Shown in pieces: positions 35,204 through 43,181 of a stretch of 64,000 bases of DNA. The number at the start of each line of letters is the position of its first letter. The first letter of the stretch is position 1. Source of the DNA: Maridesulfovibrio sp050916235 (GTDB taxonomy: Bacteria > Desulfobacterota > Desulfovibrionia > Desulfovibrionales > Desulfovibrionaceae); NCBI RefSeq assembly GCF_050916235.1, contig NZ_CP104854.1, positions 3,224,001 through 3,288,000 on the forward strand, read 5' to 3'. The notes under the pieces were generated by a model. It made no database searches. It worked only from the letters and a program-made list of their open reading frames with translations, and was not told the origin of the DNA. The translations under genes and the position numbers were made by a program.

Positions 35204-35806
35204 ATGATCACAATGAAGCTTCTGCTTTCTCCGGTTATATGTGCTCTTATCGGCTGGTTCACTAACTATCTGGCCGTGAAAATGCTGTTTCATCCACGCA
35301 ATCCTATCAAAATCGGGCCGTTTACCGTTCAGGGGATCTTTCCGAAGCGGCAGAAGGACCTTGCCGCCCGTCTCGGAGAAATGATCGAAAGGGAACTTAT
35401 TTCGCATACCGACATTAAAAATGTCATTCATGATCCGGACTTTATCAATAAGCACAAGGATGTTGTCCTTGAGTATCTGGATGTTTTCTTCCGTGAGAAA
35501 CTTGCCAGCCTGCATCCTATGGTGGGAATGTTTCTCAATGATGAAACCATGAAGACTGTAAAGGGCATGCTTTCAAAGGAGCTGGATGAAATGCTCCCCA
35601 GGCTGATTGAGACTACATCCTCCCAACTGGAGTGCAAGCTTGATTTCAAGTGTCTGGTTCAGGACAAGGTGGAATGTTTTTCCATGGATCAGCTTGAATC
35701 AATCCTTTTTTCAATCATGAAGAAAGAGTTTAAATTCATTGAAATTGTCGGCGGGGTACTCGGTTTCCTCATCGGCCTCATTCAGGTGCTAATCTTCATG
35801 TTATAA
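35204..35806 (+). CDS. DUF445 family membrane protein
   Basis: 200 residues with one helix at each end: residues 5-25 (LLLSPVICALIGWFTNYLAV) and about 180-200 (GVLGFLIGLIQVLIFML). The N-terminal GWFTNYLAVKMLFHP and GIFPKRQKDLAARLGEMIER are typical of DUF445 (YheB-like) proteins, whose function is not known. ATG 35204 and ATG 35213 are both possible; AGGA lies 12 bases before the first. Confidence 0.85.
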   Translation: MITMKLLLSPVICALIGWFTNYLAVKMLFHPRNPIKIGPFTVQGIFPKRQKDLAARLGEMIERELISHTDIKNVIHDPDFINKHKDVVLEYLDVFFREKLASLHPMVGMFLNDETMKTVKGMLSKELDEMLPRLIETTSSQLECKLDFKCLVQDKVECFSMDQLESILFSIMKKEFKFIEIVGGVLGFLIGLIQVLIFML

Positions 35807-35830
35807 AATAAAGACAGCTAAAGAATTGTT

Positions 35831-35876
35831 AATCCCTTCTGCGTGTATTATTATATATGTAGAAGGGATTTGTTTT
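35831..35876 (+). terminator. Terminator after the DUF445 gene
   Basis: AATCCCTTCT (35831-35840) pairs with AGAAGGGATT (35861-35870) around an AT-rich 20-base loop, followed by TGTTTT. Confidence 0.65.
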
Positions 35877-35916
35877 ATGGGGGTCGCTAACTACAACTCC
35901 GTCCCAGGAGGTTGTT

Positions 35917-36873
35917 GTGAAGAGACTTGTTTTATTGGCTGTCTTTTTGGGGCTGTTGTTTGCCGCTGGCTGCGCCAAACTTTCAGGTCCATACTATCTG
36001 AATAACCACAAGTACCGGGAAGGGATTAAGGCGTTTTCCGAAAAAGTTGTGGAAAACCCCAACGATGCCGACTCTGCATATTATCTGGGGCGTTACTATC
36101 TGGCGCTTAAAAAGCCCAGAGAAGCCCTGCCTTACACGCTGAAAGCAGCGGAGCTTGAGCCTGACAACACCGACTATCTGTTCTGGATGGGTGTGAATTA
36201 CTGGGCCCTTAAACAGTTTGATAAGGAAAGGGATGCCTACCAGAAGGTTCTCAAGCTTGATCCTGACCACATCTCCGCCAATCTCTATCTCGCCCACAGT
36301 TACCTTGATGCAGGAAAGCTTATTGAAGCGCTGATCCTCTATGACAAGGTTATCAAACTCGACAAGTACAATCCTGAAGCTCTCTACAACCGGGCCGACA
36401 TCCTCGGACGCCAGGGTAAGAAGGATGATGCCGTAAAGGCATGGAAGAAGTTCCTTGAGTATTACCCTGATGGTGCACTGGCCATGAGCGGAACCCAGAA
36501 ACTCAATCAGCTCGGCGATTTCACTTACCGCAATTTCATATTCGGCAATCGCAATGTGACTCTCAAGTCGGTCAAGTTCAAACCGGGAGAGATTGATTCG
36601 GACCTCGAGAGCAAGAATTCTCTGCATGTGATTGCTGCAATGATGGAAGAAAATAAGAAACTCAGTTTTCACATTGTGGCTTACGTGAAGGGTGACAGGA
36701 ATCTTGCCAGGGAACGGGCAAAAGCAGTGCGAGACTACATCCTTGGCGGACACCCGGATTTTGATCCTGCGCGCATGCCGCTCAGCTGGTTCGGTGAGGC
36801 GGAGGAAGTAAATAGTTCCGGTAAGACTTTCAAGCTGGACGAATCCTTACAGTTTATAACTGTAGTAAACTAG
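35917..36873 (+). CDS. TPR lipoprotein with degenerate OmpA-like C-terminus
   Basis: 318 residues. Signal peptide with lipobox FAAGC (lipid on C19), so anchored in the envelope. About five TPR units fill residues 30-195 (for example DADSAYYLGRYYLALKKPRE and HISANLYLAHSYLDAGKLIE). The C-terminal 110 residues resemble an OmpA-like domain (GDRNLARERAKAVRDYILGG) but lack the usual peptidoglycan-binding Asp-Arg pattern, so binding is doubtful. Start is GTG at 35917 behind CAGGAGG. The next gene starts 15 bases on, so the two form an operon. Confidence 0.8.
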   Translation: MKRLVLLAVFLGLLFAAGCAKLSGPYYLNNHKYREGIKAFSEKVVENPNDADSAYYLGRYYLALKKPREALPYTLKAAELEPDNTDYLFWMGVNYWALKQFDKERDAYQKVLKLDPDHISANLYLAHSYLDAGKLIEALILYDKVIKLDKYNPEALYNRADILGRQGKKDDAVKAWKKFLEYYPDGALAMSGTQKLNQLGDFTYRNFIFGNRNVTLKSVKFKPGEIDSDLESKNSLHVIAAMMEENKKLSFHIVAYVKGDRNLARERAKAVRDYILGGHPDFDPARMPLSWFGEAEEVNSSGKTFKLDESLQFITVVN

Positions 36874-36888
36874 GGGAGGGAGGAGTCT

Positions 36889-38088
36889 ATGAAAAATACT
36901 GTTAAAAGAATTTGGTGGTGGCTTGGTGTTCTGGGGCTTTGTCTGCTGCTGGTCGTTCCGGTGGCAACAGCACAGGACACTGCCGGTGAGACAACTGATC
37001 CCGGCGTGACAACTGAACCTGCTGATACCGGAGTAACGGATCCGGGCACAACAGATCCGGGAACCGGAGAGGAAGCGGAAGCCGACGTGCCTGATGCTCC
37101 GGCCTTTGCAAATCCGGCACAGGCTGCAAAGGCTGAGGCCCTTGCGGCTGCCGACGCCGCAGCCAAGGCCGAGGAATTCGGAGAAGCCATTGATGCCGCC
37201 GAGGCTGAGGTGGCCGGTGCTCAGGCAGAAGTTGATGCCGCACAGGCCAGCGTTGATACCGCTGCCACGGAAGTCGCTGCTGCAAACGATGCAGTGGCAA
37301 CGGCCAATGATGCTGTTACTGCTGCCAATGATGCCGTTGCCGCAGCAACGGCGGCTGTTGAAGCGGCCACAACTGCTGATGACCCTGATGCCCTTGCTGC
37401 AGCTGAAGCAGATCTGGCAGCCGCAAATGAAGCTCTGGATGCTGCGAACAGTGACCTGACTACCGCGCAGTCCGGCCTTGAAGCCGCAGAGGCAAGCCTT
37501 GCATCTGCGGAGACTGATCTCGGCACTGCCCAGGCAGATCTTGAAGCGGCAAGAAGTACCGCTGACGAGACTCTGGCTGCGGCATCCGCTGTGGATGTTG
37601 ATGCCATTGCCTCCATGCGTGCTCAGGGAATGGGCTGGGGTGAGATAGCTCTTGAACTTGGTGTTCATCCCGGAACCCTTGGATTGGGACACCAGAAGCA
37701 GGCACAGGTTCGCGAAGTGGCGGCCACCGCCACTGCAACTTCCAAGGGGGCCGGACTCGGCGCTCAGGTGGGACGTGCCACGTCGAGAAATACCAAGTCC
37801 GGTGTATCCAAGACTCCGGGTGTTGCCGGCGGCAAGGGTGAAAAGTCCATCGGACTCAGCCGTGCTTCTGACAAGGCTCAGAGCGGCGGAAAGGGATCTG
37901 ATTCCTCTGCTGGCGGAGCAGCTTCCGGCGGACGCGGAAATTCCGGTCGCGACAGTGCCGGTAATGCCGGCAGCAGTGCCGGATCCAGCGGAAAGAGCAG
38001 TGCCAGTTCCGCCAATGCCAACAGCGGCAAGGGTAACTCCAATGCCGGTGGCAACGGTAAGGGCGGAGGACGCGGAAACAATAAGTAA
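36889..38088 (+). CDS. Exported alanine-heptad coiled-coil protein with Gly/Ser/Asn tail
   Basis: 399 residues; no known family recognised with confidence. In order: signal peptide (1-28, cleaved after ATA), a Thr/Pro/Asp/Gly linker (30-70), an alanine-dominated heptad array (about 76-235, with near-identical units such as ANDAVAT, ANDAVTA, ANDAVAA), a conserved-looking segment MRAQGMGWGEIALELGVHPG (243-262), and a low-complexity tail rich in Gly, Ser, Lys and Asn (about 285-399). The array predicts a long extracytoplasmic helix or coiled coil. It follows a TPR lipoprotein gene. A structural or cell-wall-spanning role is inference. Confidence 0.75.
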   Translation: MKNTVKRIWWWLGVLGLCLLLVVPVATAQDTAGETTDPGVTTEPADTGVTDPGTTDPGTGEEAEADVPDAPAFANPAQAAKAEALAAADAAAKAEEFGEAIDAAEAEVAGAQAEVDAAQASVDTAATEVAAANDAVATANDAVTAANDAVAAATAAVEAATTADDPDALAAAEADLAAANEALDAANSDLTTAQSGLEAAEASLASAETDLGTAQADLEAARSTADETLAAASAVDVDAIASMRAQGMGWGEIALELGVHPGTLGLGHQKQAQVREVAATATATSKGAGLGAQVGRATSRNTKSGVSKTPGVAGGKGEKSIGLSRASDKAQSGGKGSDSSAGGAASGGRGNSGRDSAGNAGSSAGSSGKSSASSANANSGKGNSNAGGNGKGGGRGNNK

Positions 38089-38110
38089 TCTTAGAACGAA
38101 TTAAAAAACA

Positions 38111-38147
38111 AATCCCCCGGAACGGACGTTCCGGGGGATTCTTTTTT
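38111..38147. terminator. Terminator, strong GC stem
   Basis: AATCCCCCGGAACG (38111-38124) pairs with CGTTCCGGGGGATT (38127-38140), followed by CTTTTTT on plus and preceded by an A-rich run, so it can also serve the converging EamA gene on minus. Confidence 0.85.
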
Positions 38148-38163
38148 GGGAGCTTCGAAATTT

Positions 38164-39051
38164 CTACGCGCTTTTTCTGTCCTGCGAAATTATGACTCCG
38201 CCCATGACCAGTCCTGCGGCAACAAACTGCATGGAAGTGAATGTCTCGTCGAGAATCAGCCAGCCCAGTATGAGGGTGAATACCGGGATCAGGTTGACGT
38301 ATGCAGTGGTCTGGTTGGCGGGCAGTTTGCTCATTCCGTAGTTGTAAAGACCGTAGGCTCCAAGCGTGATGCAAACCCCCAGATAAACGATTGTCCCCAC
38401 TGCCAGCGGGTCGAAGACCGTGGGCATGGTTGTTGACGGCAGGGCCAGCAGCGGAAGGTAGAATACCGCACCCATGAAAGCCTGAAACGCGGTCAGGAAC
38501 ATGGCCGAGTAAAATGCGGTCATTTTCTTGAGGATGGTCATGTAGCCGACGGCGCAGCACATGGCCAGAAATTCCAGAAAGTTGCCGAGCATAGGGTCCG
38601 GAGCGCTTTCAGTTGATTCGGAGCAGAGCGAGAGCCATACTCCTCCGACGACCGCCAGCATGAATCCGATCCATGTTTTGCGGCTCAGCTTTTCATTAAG
38701 AACGAACCTTGCTGAAACAGCCATGAGCAACGGCAGCGTAGCGCAGATCATCCCGGCCTGTGCGGCTGATGTGTGGGTAAGGGCATGGCTCTCGAAGACG
38801 AAATACATGCATGGTTCGCAGAAGGCCATGACGGCCAGCCACTTGAAATCGCCCTTGCGGATGGGTTGTTTCCGGAAATTCGGAATGAAGAAGATAAAGC
38901 ACAGTGAGGCAAGAATCATCCTGCCGAAGATTACAACCGTGGGGTCATAGACAGCCATGGCGATCTTCAGGGCGATGAATGAACTGGACCAGAGTATGAC
39001 CGCTACGAGAAGGGCCACAACAGCAACATATTTCGACTGGAAAAAGGACAT
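38164..39051 (-). CDS. EamA/DMT-family transporter
   Basis: 295 residues with ten predicted membrane helices made of two EamA repeats (about 9-140 and 155-290; NQTTAYVNLIPVFTLILGWL in the second). The family exports amino acids, metabolites or drugs; the substrate is unknown. A paralogue lies at 40633-41517. It is a single gene on minus, ending near a shared terminator. Confidence 0.88.
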   Translation of the reverse strand: MSFFQSKYVAVVALLVAVILWSSSFIALKIAMAVYDPTVVIFGRMILASLCFIFFIPNFRKQPIRKGDFKWLAVMAFCEPCMYFVFESHALTHTSAAQAGMICATLPLLMAVSARFVLNEKLSRKTWIGFMLAVVGGVWLSLCSESTESAPDPMLGNFLEFLAMCCAVGYMTILKKMTAFYSAMFLTAFQAFMGAVFYLPLLALPSTTMPTVFDPLAVGTIVYLGVCITLGAYGLYNYGMSKLPANQTTAYVNLIPVFTLILGWLILDETFTSMQFVAAGLVMGGVIISQDRKSA

Positions 39052-39372
39052 AACCGATTCTCACGTGATCCGGGTTTCCGGGTTCAGGCACACCCGTGCC
39101 CGGTTAAAGGAAAAGCACTCTCTTGGGTAATGGGAATTGTGCTGGATGATGCGGGTTTTCATGCCGGGGCAGTGTCTGCTGTTGCTGCAGGGTCGGGCTG
39201 GAGAAGCCTTGACTGGAGACAGCTCAGTCGCGTCCCGATTGAATAGGAGTTGTGATTTGCTTTGTCAACGGGATGTTATTTGCGGATCATGAAAAAGAAT
39301 GGGGATTAAAATAAGAAAAAGCCCGGAGAGCTGTGTGCTTCCGGGCTTTTGGGTCAAACTATCCCTTGGGGA
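39052..39372. other. Intergenic region with minus-strand terminator
   Basis: 321 bases between two minus-strand genes. The only clear structure is the hairpin at 39317-39350; the rest should hold the EamA promoter but no good -35/-10 pair was seen. Confidence 0.3.
39317..39350 (-). terminator. Terminator of the zinc-ribbon gene
   Basis: AAAAGCCCGGA (39317-39327) pairs with TCCGGGCTTTT (39340-39350), with an inner AGC/GCT pairing. Read on minus it is followed by TTTTTCTTAT. Confidence 0.75.
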
Positions 39373-39630
39373 TTATCTGCACCATGCAAGGAGGTTGAAC
39401 GAACGGTATCCGGTGTCGGGATTTTCTGCGTAACGGCAACCGAGGTTGGAATCGTCGCGCTTGTTGATGATGTCCTGATCGGAGCCTACGTAATGAGGGC
39501 ATTTGTTGTTATTGCACACAACAATGATTCCCCAGCCGGATTCGGGCGGTGCCAGCCAGGGGGAAAGAGCTTCTCCGCAATGCGGGCAGGTTCTTTCTTC
39601 CAGTTCGACGCCTTTGTAAGTATAAGTCAC
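39373..39630 (-). CDS. Small zinc-ribbon protein, function unknown
   Basis: 85 residues, six Cys. The pattern C15-x2-C18 (CPHCG), C39-x4-C44 (CNNNKCPHY), C65 and C84 suggests a zinc ribbon with an additional site. AGGAGA lies ahead of the ATG, and a terminator follows the stop, so this is a complete single-gene unit. The C-terminus (YRSFNLLAWCR) is aromatic. No domain name is assigned with confidence; the gene reads as real because of the Shine-Dalgarno, terminator and Cys pattern. Confidence 0.7.
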   Translation of the reverse strand: MTYTYKGVELEERTCPHCGEALSPWLAPPESGWGIIVVCNNNKCPHYVGSDQDIINKRDDSNLGCRYAENPDTGYRSFNLLAWCR

Positions 39631-39715
39631 GGTAATTCTCCTTGATGTGTTCTTGAATCATGTGCTGTGAATAATTTCACAACAGTAAATTAAGGTTCCA
39701 TTCGTGACAGTCAAG

Positions 39716-40234
39716 TCACTTCCCCTCAGATATTTCTCTCAAGGCCTTGAAAAGGGCCCGGAAGGATTTGGGAGGCTTGCCTCCATCCTTCTCCTTCTTG
39801 GCATTGCGGGCAAGCTGGGCCAGCCGCTGCCGATCTGCGCCGGGATAGAGTTCCACCAGCTCGTCAAGAACGGACATGTCGCCTTCAACAAGGGCGTCAC
39901 GCCATTTTTCAAGCTTGTGGAATTTCTTGTTGCCCTCGCGGTTGCCGACCTCGATGTCCTCAATGAAATCAATGAGCGGCTGCGGATCAATGTCGCGCAT
40001 CAGCCTGCCGATGTACTGCGTCTGGCGGCGTTTTGCCTCGTGTGAGGTCATGGACATGGCGTCCAGCACCTCTTCTATGAAATATTGGGGCAGCCCGCAT
40101 TTCTTTACCAGCTCGGGACTGAGCTTCATCAGCTTCTCGGCCAGGTTCTGCAGGGCGGTCATGTCCCTTTTTTTCTGAGACCGGCTCGGGCCGGAATATT
40201 CATCATTGTTATAAAGATCTTCTACGTCATGCAT
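39716..40234 (-). CDS. darP: DarP/YjgA family ribosome-associated protein (DUF615)
   Basis: Helical protein of the YjgA family, which in E. coli helps mature the 50S subunit. The start MHDVEDLYNNDEYSGPSRSQ at 40234 is behind GGAGG with a seven-base spacer, giving 172 residues; an upstream frame to 40312 lacks such a site. Family features: SRSQKKRDMTALQNLAEKL, QYIGRLMRDIDPQPL and the basic C-terminus. It stands alone, transcribed away from the EamA gene. Confidence 0.88.
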   Translation of the reverse strand: MHDVEDLYNNDEYSGPSRSQKKRDMTALQNLAEKLMKLSPELVKKCGLPQYFIEEVLDAMSMTSHEAKRRQTQYIGRLMRDIDPQPLIDFIEDIEVGNREGNKKFHKLEKWRDALVEGDMSVLDELVELYPGADRQRLAQLARNAKKEKDGGKPPKSFRALFKALREISEGK

Positions 40235-40632
40235 ATCTTTGCCTCCGGTGTTTGGGAAAAGGTCCGGTCCATAAAGGGATCTTTGCCTCCCACCCCTGAA
40301 ATTCAAAGCCATGAAAGGCCCTGTCTCAGTGGCTTGTTGGAATTTTGGTGATGCTTTCTAAGTCTCTTTCCCGAATATCATAATCGGGGCGAGACTCATA
40401 CCTGTTTAAACCGTCAGTCGTACTGAGTTGTTTTGGAGAAACGTTTCAGACGTTCTGTCGGGAAGCGGATTCGTCCGGTAACCGATTACGTTTCCAGACA
40501 GCGAGCCGATCAACCTTGTCGGCGGCGGGTGGCTATTGCGGCTGGGCGTTCAGTGCGGAACCAAAAATAAGCCCCCGGGAGAATTCGCTCGGGGGCATAT
40601 TTAACTTTTTTTCAGTATAGCACAAGCGCGGA
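40235..40632. other. Intergenic region before DarP gene
   Basis: 398 bases. The left part is the DarP leader; the right end holds a minus-strand terminator at 40562-40596. Nothing else is seen between about 40320 and 40560. Confidence 0.3.
40562..40596 (-). terminator. Terminator of the EamA/C_GCAxxG operon
   Basis: GCCCCCG (40571-40577) pairs with CGGGGGC (40590-40596). On minus the stem is followed by TTATTTTTGG. Confidence 0.7.
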
Positions 40633-41517
40633 TTATCTGCTGCGGTTTGTTATCCAGACTCCCGAGATGGTCAGGATTCCTCCGACCACAAGGAACATGT
40701 CGACCTGCTCTCCTAGCATGAATGCGCCCATGATGATGGCGGCAACCGGAACAAGGTTGATGAATATCCCGGTCTTGGCCGGACCGATTTCGCGGATGGC
40801 CTCGCAGTACCAGCTGAAGGCAAGGCCGGTTCCAAGGAAGGCAAGGAAGAGGATGCAGACCATGTCGGTGGCAGTTACTACAGCCAGTTCAGTTATCAAC
40901 CCGTTGTAGAGTGCGGTGGGCAGCAGCATAATGGCACCGAAAAGGCAGGCCCAGTACACGGATTCAATGGGGCTGACCCGGGCCATGACCGGCTTTCCTC
41001 CCAGAGAATAAGCAGCCCAGCTGAAAACGCAGCCGATGATGCAGAGGTCCCCGAAGCTTGCTCCTTCGGTCAGGATAGACAGAGGGTTGCCGTGCCCGAT
41101 GATGGTGGACACCCCGGTAAGCGCCAGCAGCAGGCCGAGCCCTTTGGCCGGGGTGAAGCGGTCCTTGAAGAATACCGCCGATCCCAGAGCTATGAAGGTC
41201 GGGGTTGCGGCAATGATCAGGGCGGCTCGTCCGGCGGTGAGCGTCTTGAGGCCGCTGAAGAATAATATGTTATAGAGGAATACCCCGGTCAGGCCGAGAA
41301 AGGCCAGTGGCAGGATGTCCCTTTTTTCGCAGCGCGGCATGCGTCCTGTGGTACGGCAGACCAGAAAGAACATGAAGATCGTGGCGAAAAAGAAGCGCAG
41401 GAAGGCCGCCGAATACGGTGTAAGATGTCCGGCAAGGACCCGTCCGGCGATCCATGTTCCGCCCCAGAAAAAAACGGAACCGAGAAGTTTGAGATAGAGC
41501 AGTCCTTTGGGTGACAT
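40633..41517 (-). CDS. EamA/DMT-family transporter
   Basis: 294 residues, ten membrane helices in two EamA repeats (FWGGTWIAGRVLAGHLTPYS in the first; FLGTGLAFSWYCEAIREIGP in the second). Paralogue of the gene at 38164-39051. It starts five bases after the C_GCAxxG_C_C gene on the same strand, so the two share a transcript. Substrate unknown. Confidence 0.88.
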   Translation of the reverse strand: MSPKGLLYLKLLGSVFFWGGTWIAGRVLAGHLTPYSAAFLRFFFATIFMFFLVCRTTGRMPRCEKRDILPLAFLGLTGVFLYNILFFSGLKTLTAGRAALIIAATPTFIALGSAVFFKDRFTPAKGLGLLLALTGVSTIIGHGNPLSILTEGASFGDLCIIGCVFSWAAYSLGGKPVMARVSPIESVYWACLFGAIMLLPTALYNGLITELAVVTATDMVCILFLAFLGTGLAFSWYCEAIREIGPAKTGIFINLVPVAAIIMGAFMLGEQVDMFLVVGGILTISGVWITNRSR

Positions 41518-41522
41518 ATGAA

Positions 41523-41957
41523 TTAAGAATTCTCCTTCAACAGGTTGATAACAAATTCGGCTGTTTCCTCCACCAGCGGGTAACAGACGTTTTCCTTTAT
41601 TCCACCTTCCCTGAATTTTATGCGTCCTTCATCTTCAAGGAAATTGCAGCCGGTTATTTTATAGCAGTTCACGGAACCGAATCTGTTTGTGAACCAGTCG
41701 GTCATCTGCTGGGCAAGGTCATAGCAGAAATCGAGGTCCTGATCAGCGTTGCTTCTGCCGTGCAGCAGGCTTATGAGCAGCAGTGCTCCCTGATATGCAC
41801 CGCAGGTTCCGCAGGTGCGGGATGTGCCTGAACAGAACACAGTTGCCATACCCGGTATGGCCGGATTATTAATGTTCAGTGCTTCCGCTCCTTCAAGCAG
41901 CACGCTTTCGGCACACAGGAATCCGTTCTCAAAATAACAGCGTGACTTACCTTTCAT
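41523..41957 (-). CDS. C_GCAxxG_C_C family redox-type protein
   Basis: 144 residues with eight Cys. The central motif is TCGTCGAYQGALLLISLLHG, the local form of C-GCAxxG, followed by two more Cys in NCYKITGCNF and one in VCYPLVEE, spaced as in the family. Members are thought to be redox or metal-binding, but no activity is established. GAGGAG precedes the ATG. It is the first gene of a pair with an EamA transporter. Confidence 0.85.
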   Translation of the reverse strand: MKGKSRCYFENGFLCAESVLLEGAEALNINNPAIPGMATVFCSGTSRTCGTCGAYQGALLLISLLHGRSNADQDLDFCYDLAQQMTDWFTNRFGSVNCYKITGCNFLEDEGRIKFREGGIKENVCYPLVEETAEFVINLLKENS

Positions 41958-42563
41958 GAAACACTCCTCGGTTCGGGCCTTTTCGAGGCTTTTCCGTGAA
42001 TAATCTTCTTTGGTGTATGTAAAGCGGGCAGGGGGTAAATTGACGATTTGCCCGATGCAGCGCGAAAGTGTTTGGTATATGCAGATAAAAGTGCGGTTCT
42101 GATTGCGCGTTCCGAATATTGTTCTCTGCGCTTGCCTTATTCTGCTAAATCACATAATATGCGAACTAAATTCGTCAAGTGTTGCCTGACTTCTAAATCA
42201 CTATCCGGCATTTTGCAATGCAGTAATCTGCGCTTCCGCCTTCAGCACGATATTTTCCGGCTTTTTGTTGACCGGTTTCACTGTTGTAATTCCAACAGTG
42301 TTTCTCGTTTCAGTTGTTTTATACAAAATTGTTTGTATTTTGTTTCCGGTGTTACATTTTTGGTTGATTCTCCAATCAGGTGTGTCCCGGTTCTAATGAA
42401 TAATTTTGTGTTCATTAGTCGAAAATTCTGTTAATAGAGGAGTGCTGGAGAAAAAAATTCACTTACCTGGCTGTTTTGCCTAACTTTTGATGGATAGTAT
42501 ATCCGTGTACAGTCCTTTTCACTTGACAAAACCTTTTAAATTGAATTTTATTCTTGGAAAGAG
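41958..42563. other. Long AT-rich intergenic region
   Basis: 606 bases between the divergent C_GCAxxG gene and the Lrp regulator. A plus-strand frame at 42048-42434 has no Shine-Dalgarno and a Cys/Ser/Phe-rich, non-protein-like composition, so it is not called. Two dyads stand out: CACTGTTG-N6-CAACAGTG (42279-42300) and TACAAA-N4-TTTGTA (42322-42337). Composition is more AT-rich than its neighbours. Confidence 0.4.
42279..42300. promoter_or_regulatory. Perfect 8-bp dyad, possible operator
   Basis: CACTGTTG and CAACAGTG separated by TAATTC. A second dyad lies 22 bases downstream. They are about 265 bases upstream of the Lrp gene. Operator role is inference. Confidence 0.3.
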
Positions 42564-43040
42564 ATGAATAAGAGAAAGATTGACGAAACAGATCGTAGAA
42601 TTCTGACAATACTTCAGAATAGTGGCAGGGTCTCCAACGCTGATATCGCCCGCAAGGTAGGAATGGCTCCTTCTGCAGTGCTGGAACGGGTACGCAAGCT
42701 TGAGCGCAAGGGTGTGCTGGTCGGCTATGAAGCCATTGTCGATCCCAAGTCCGTGGGACGGTCCCTTACCGCCTTCATCTTTGTCAACGTGAACGAAGGG
42801 GTAGGAGCAACCTCAACCGGCAACGAACTGGCAAAGGTTCCCGGTGTTCTGGAAGTGCATTACTGCGCCGGCCGGGACAGCTACCTGATCAAAGTGCGTT
42901 GTGAGGATACCGACGGACTGGCCATCATGCTCGGTCAGATCGGGCGTATTGAAACCGTCCGCGACACCAACTCCACCATTGTTCTGAACACCATCAAGGA
43001 ATCGCGTGCGATTCCTCTGGATGATGAAGATTTTGATTAA
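42564..43040 (+). CDS. Lrp/AsnC-family transcriptional regulator
   Basis: 158 residues. N-terminal helix-turn-helix (DETDRRILTILQNSGRVSNA, then DIARKVGMAPSAVLERV) and a C-terminal RAM ligand-binding domain (about 75-150). It lies 140 bases upstream of putA on the same strand. Because this PutA has no DNA-binding domain of its own, this regulator is the likely controller of proline catabolism, as with PutR-type Lrp proteins; that is inference from position. GGAAAGAG precedes the ATG. Confidence 0.9.
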   Translation: MNKRKIDETDRRILTILQNSGRVSNADIARKVGMAPSAVLERVRKLERKGVLVGYEAIVDPKSVGRSLTAFIFVNVNEGVGATSTGNELAKVPGVLEVHYCAGRDSYLIKVRCEDTDGLAIMLGQIGRIETVRDTNSTIVLNTIKESRAIPLDDEDFD

Positions 43041-43059
43041 CAGCAGACTGTGACAACCC

Positions 43060-43094
43060 CCGTGGACCGGCCCGGCATAGCAGCCGGGGCACGG
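43060..43094 (+). terminator. Weak hairpin between lrp and putA
   Basis: CCGTG (43060-43064) with CACGG (43090-43094) encloses CCCGGC/GCCGGG. Only TTTA follows, so read-through into putA is likely. Confidence 0.35.
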
Positions 43095-43181
43095 TTTATG
43101 GTAATCCGGCTGGAGGGATGGTTTTTGATCGGTCTGCAGAATTCGTTTTGAAGAACAATTAAAAATCAAGGAGAATCAGGT

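Noticed and set aside
37110..37590. Nucleotide repeats as a possible CRISPR or minisatellite
   Set aside because: They are explained by in-frame heptad coding repeats; there are no unique spacers of constant length.
39349..39645. Plus-strand 98-codon frame opposite the zinc-ribbon gene
   Set aside because: It mirrors the minus-strand gene, which has the Shine-Dalgarno, Cys pattern and terminator.
42048..42434. 128-codon plus-strand frame
   Set aside because: No Shine-Dalgarno, Cys/Ser/Phe-rich composition without domain features, in AT-rich intergenic sequence.
42523..42551. TTGACA-17-TTTTAT before the Lrp gene
   Set aside because: The -10 is poor and the start would fall only about six bases before the ATG, inside the ribosome binding site.
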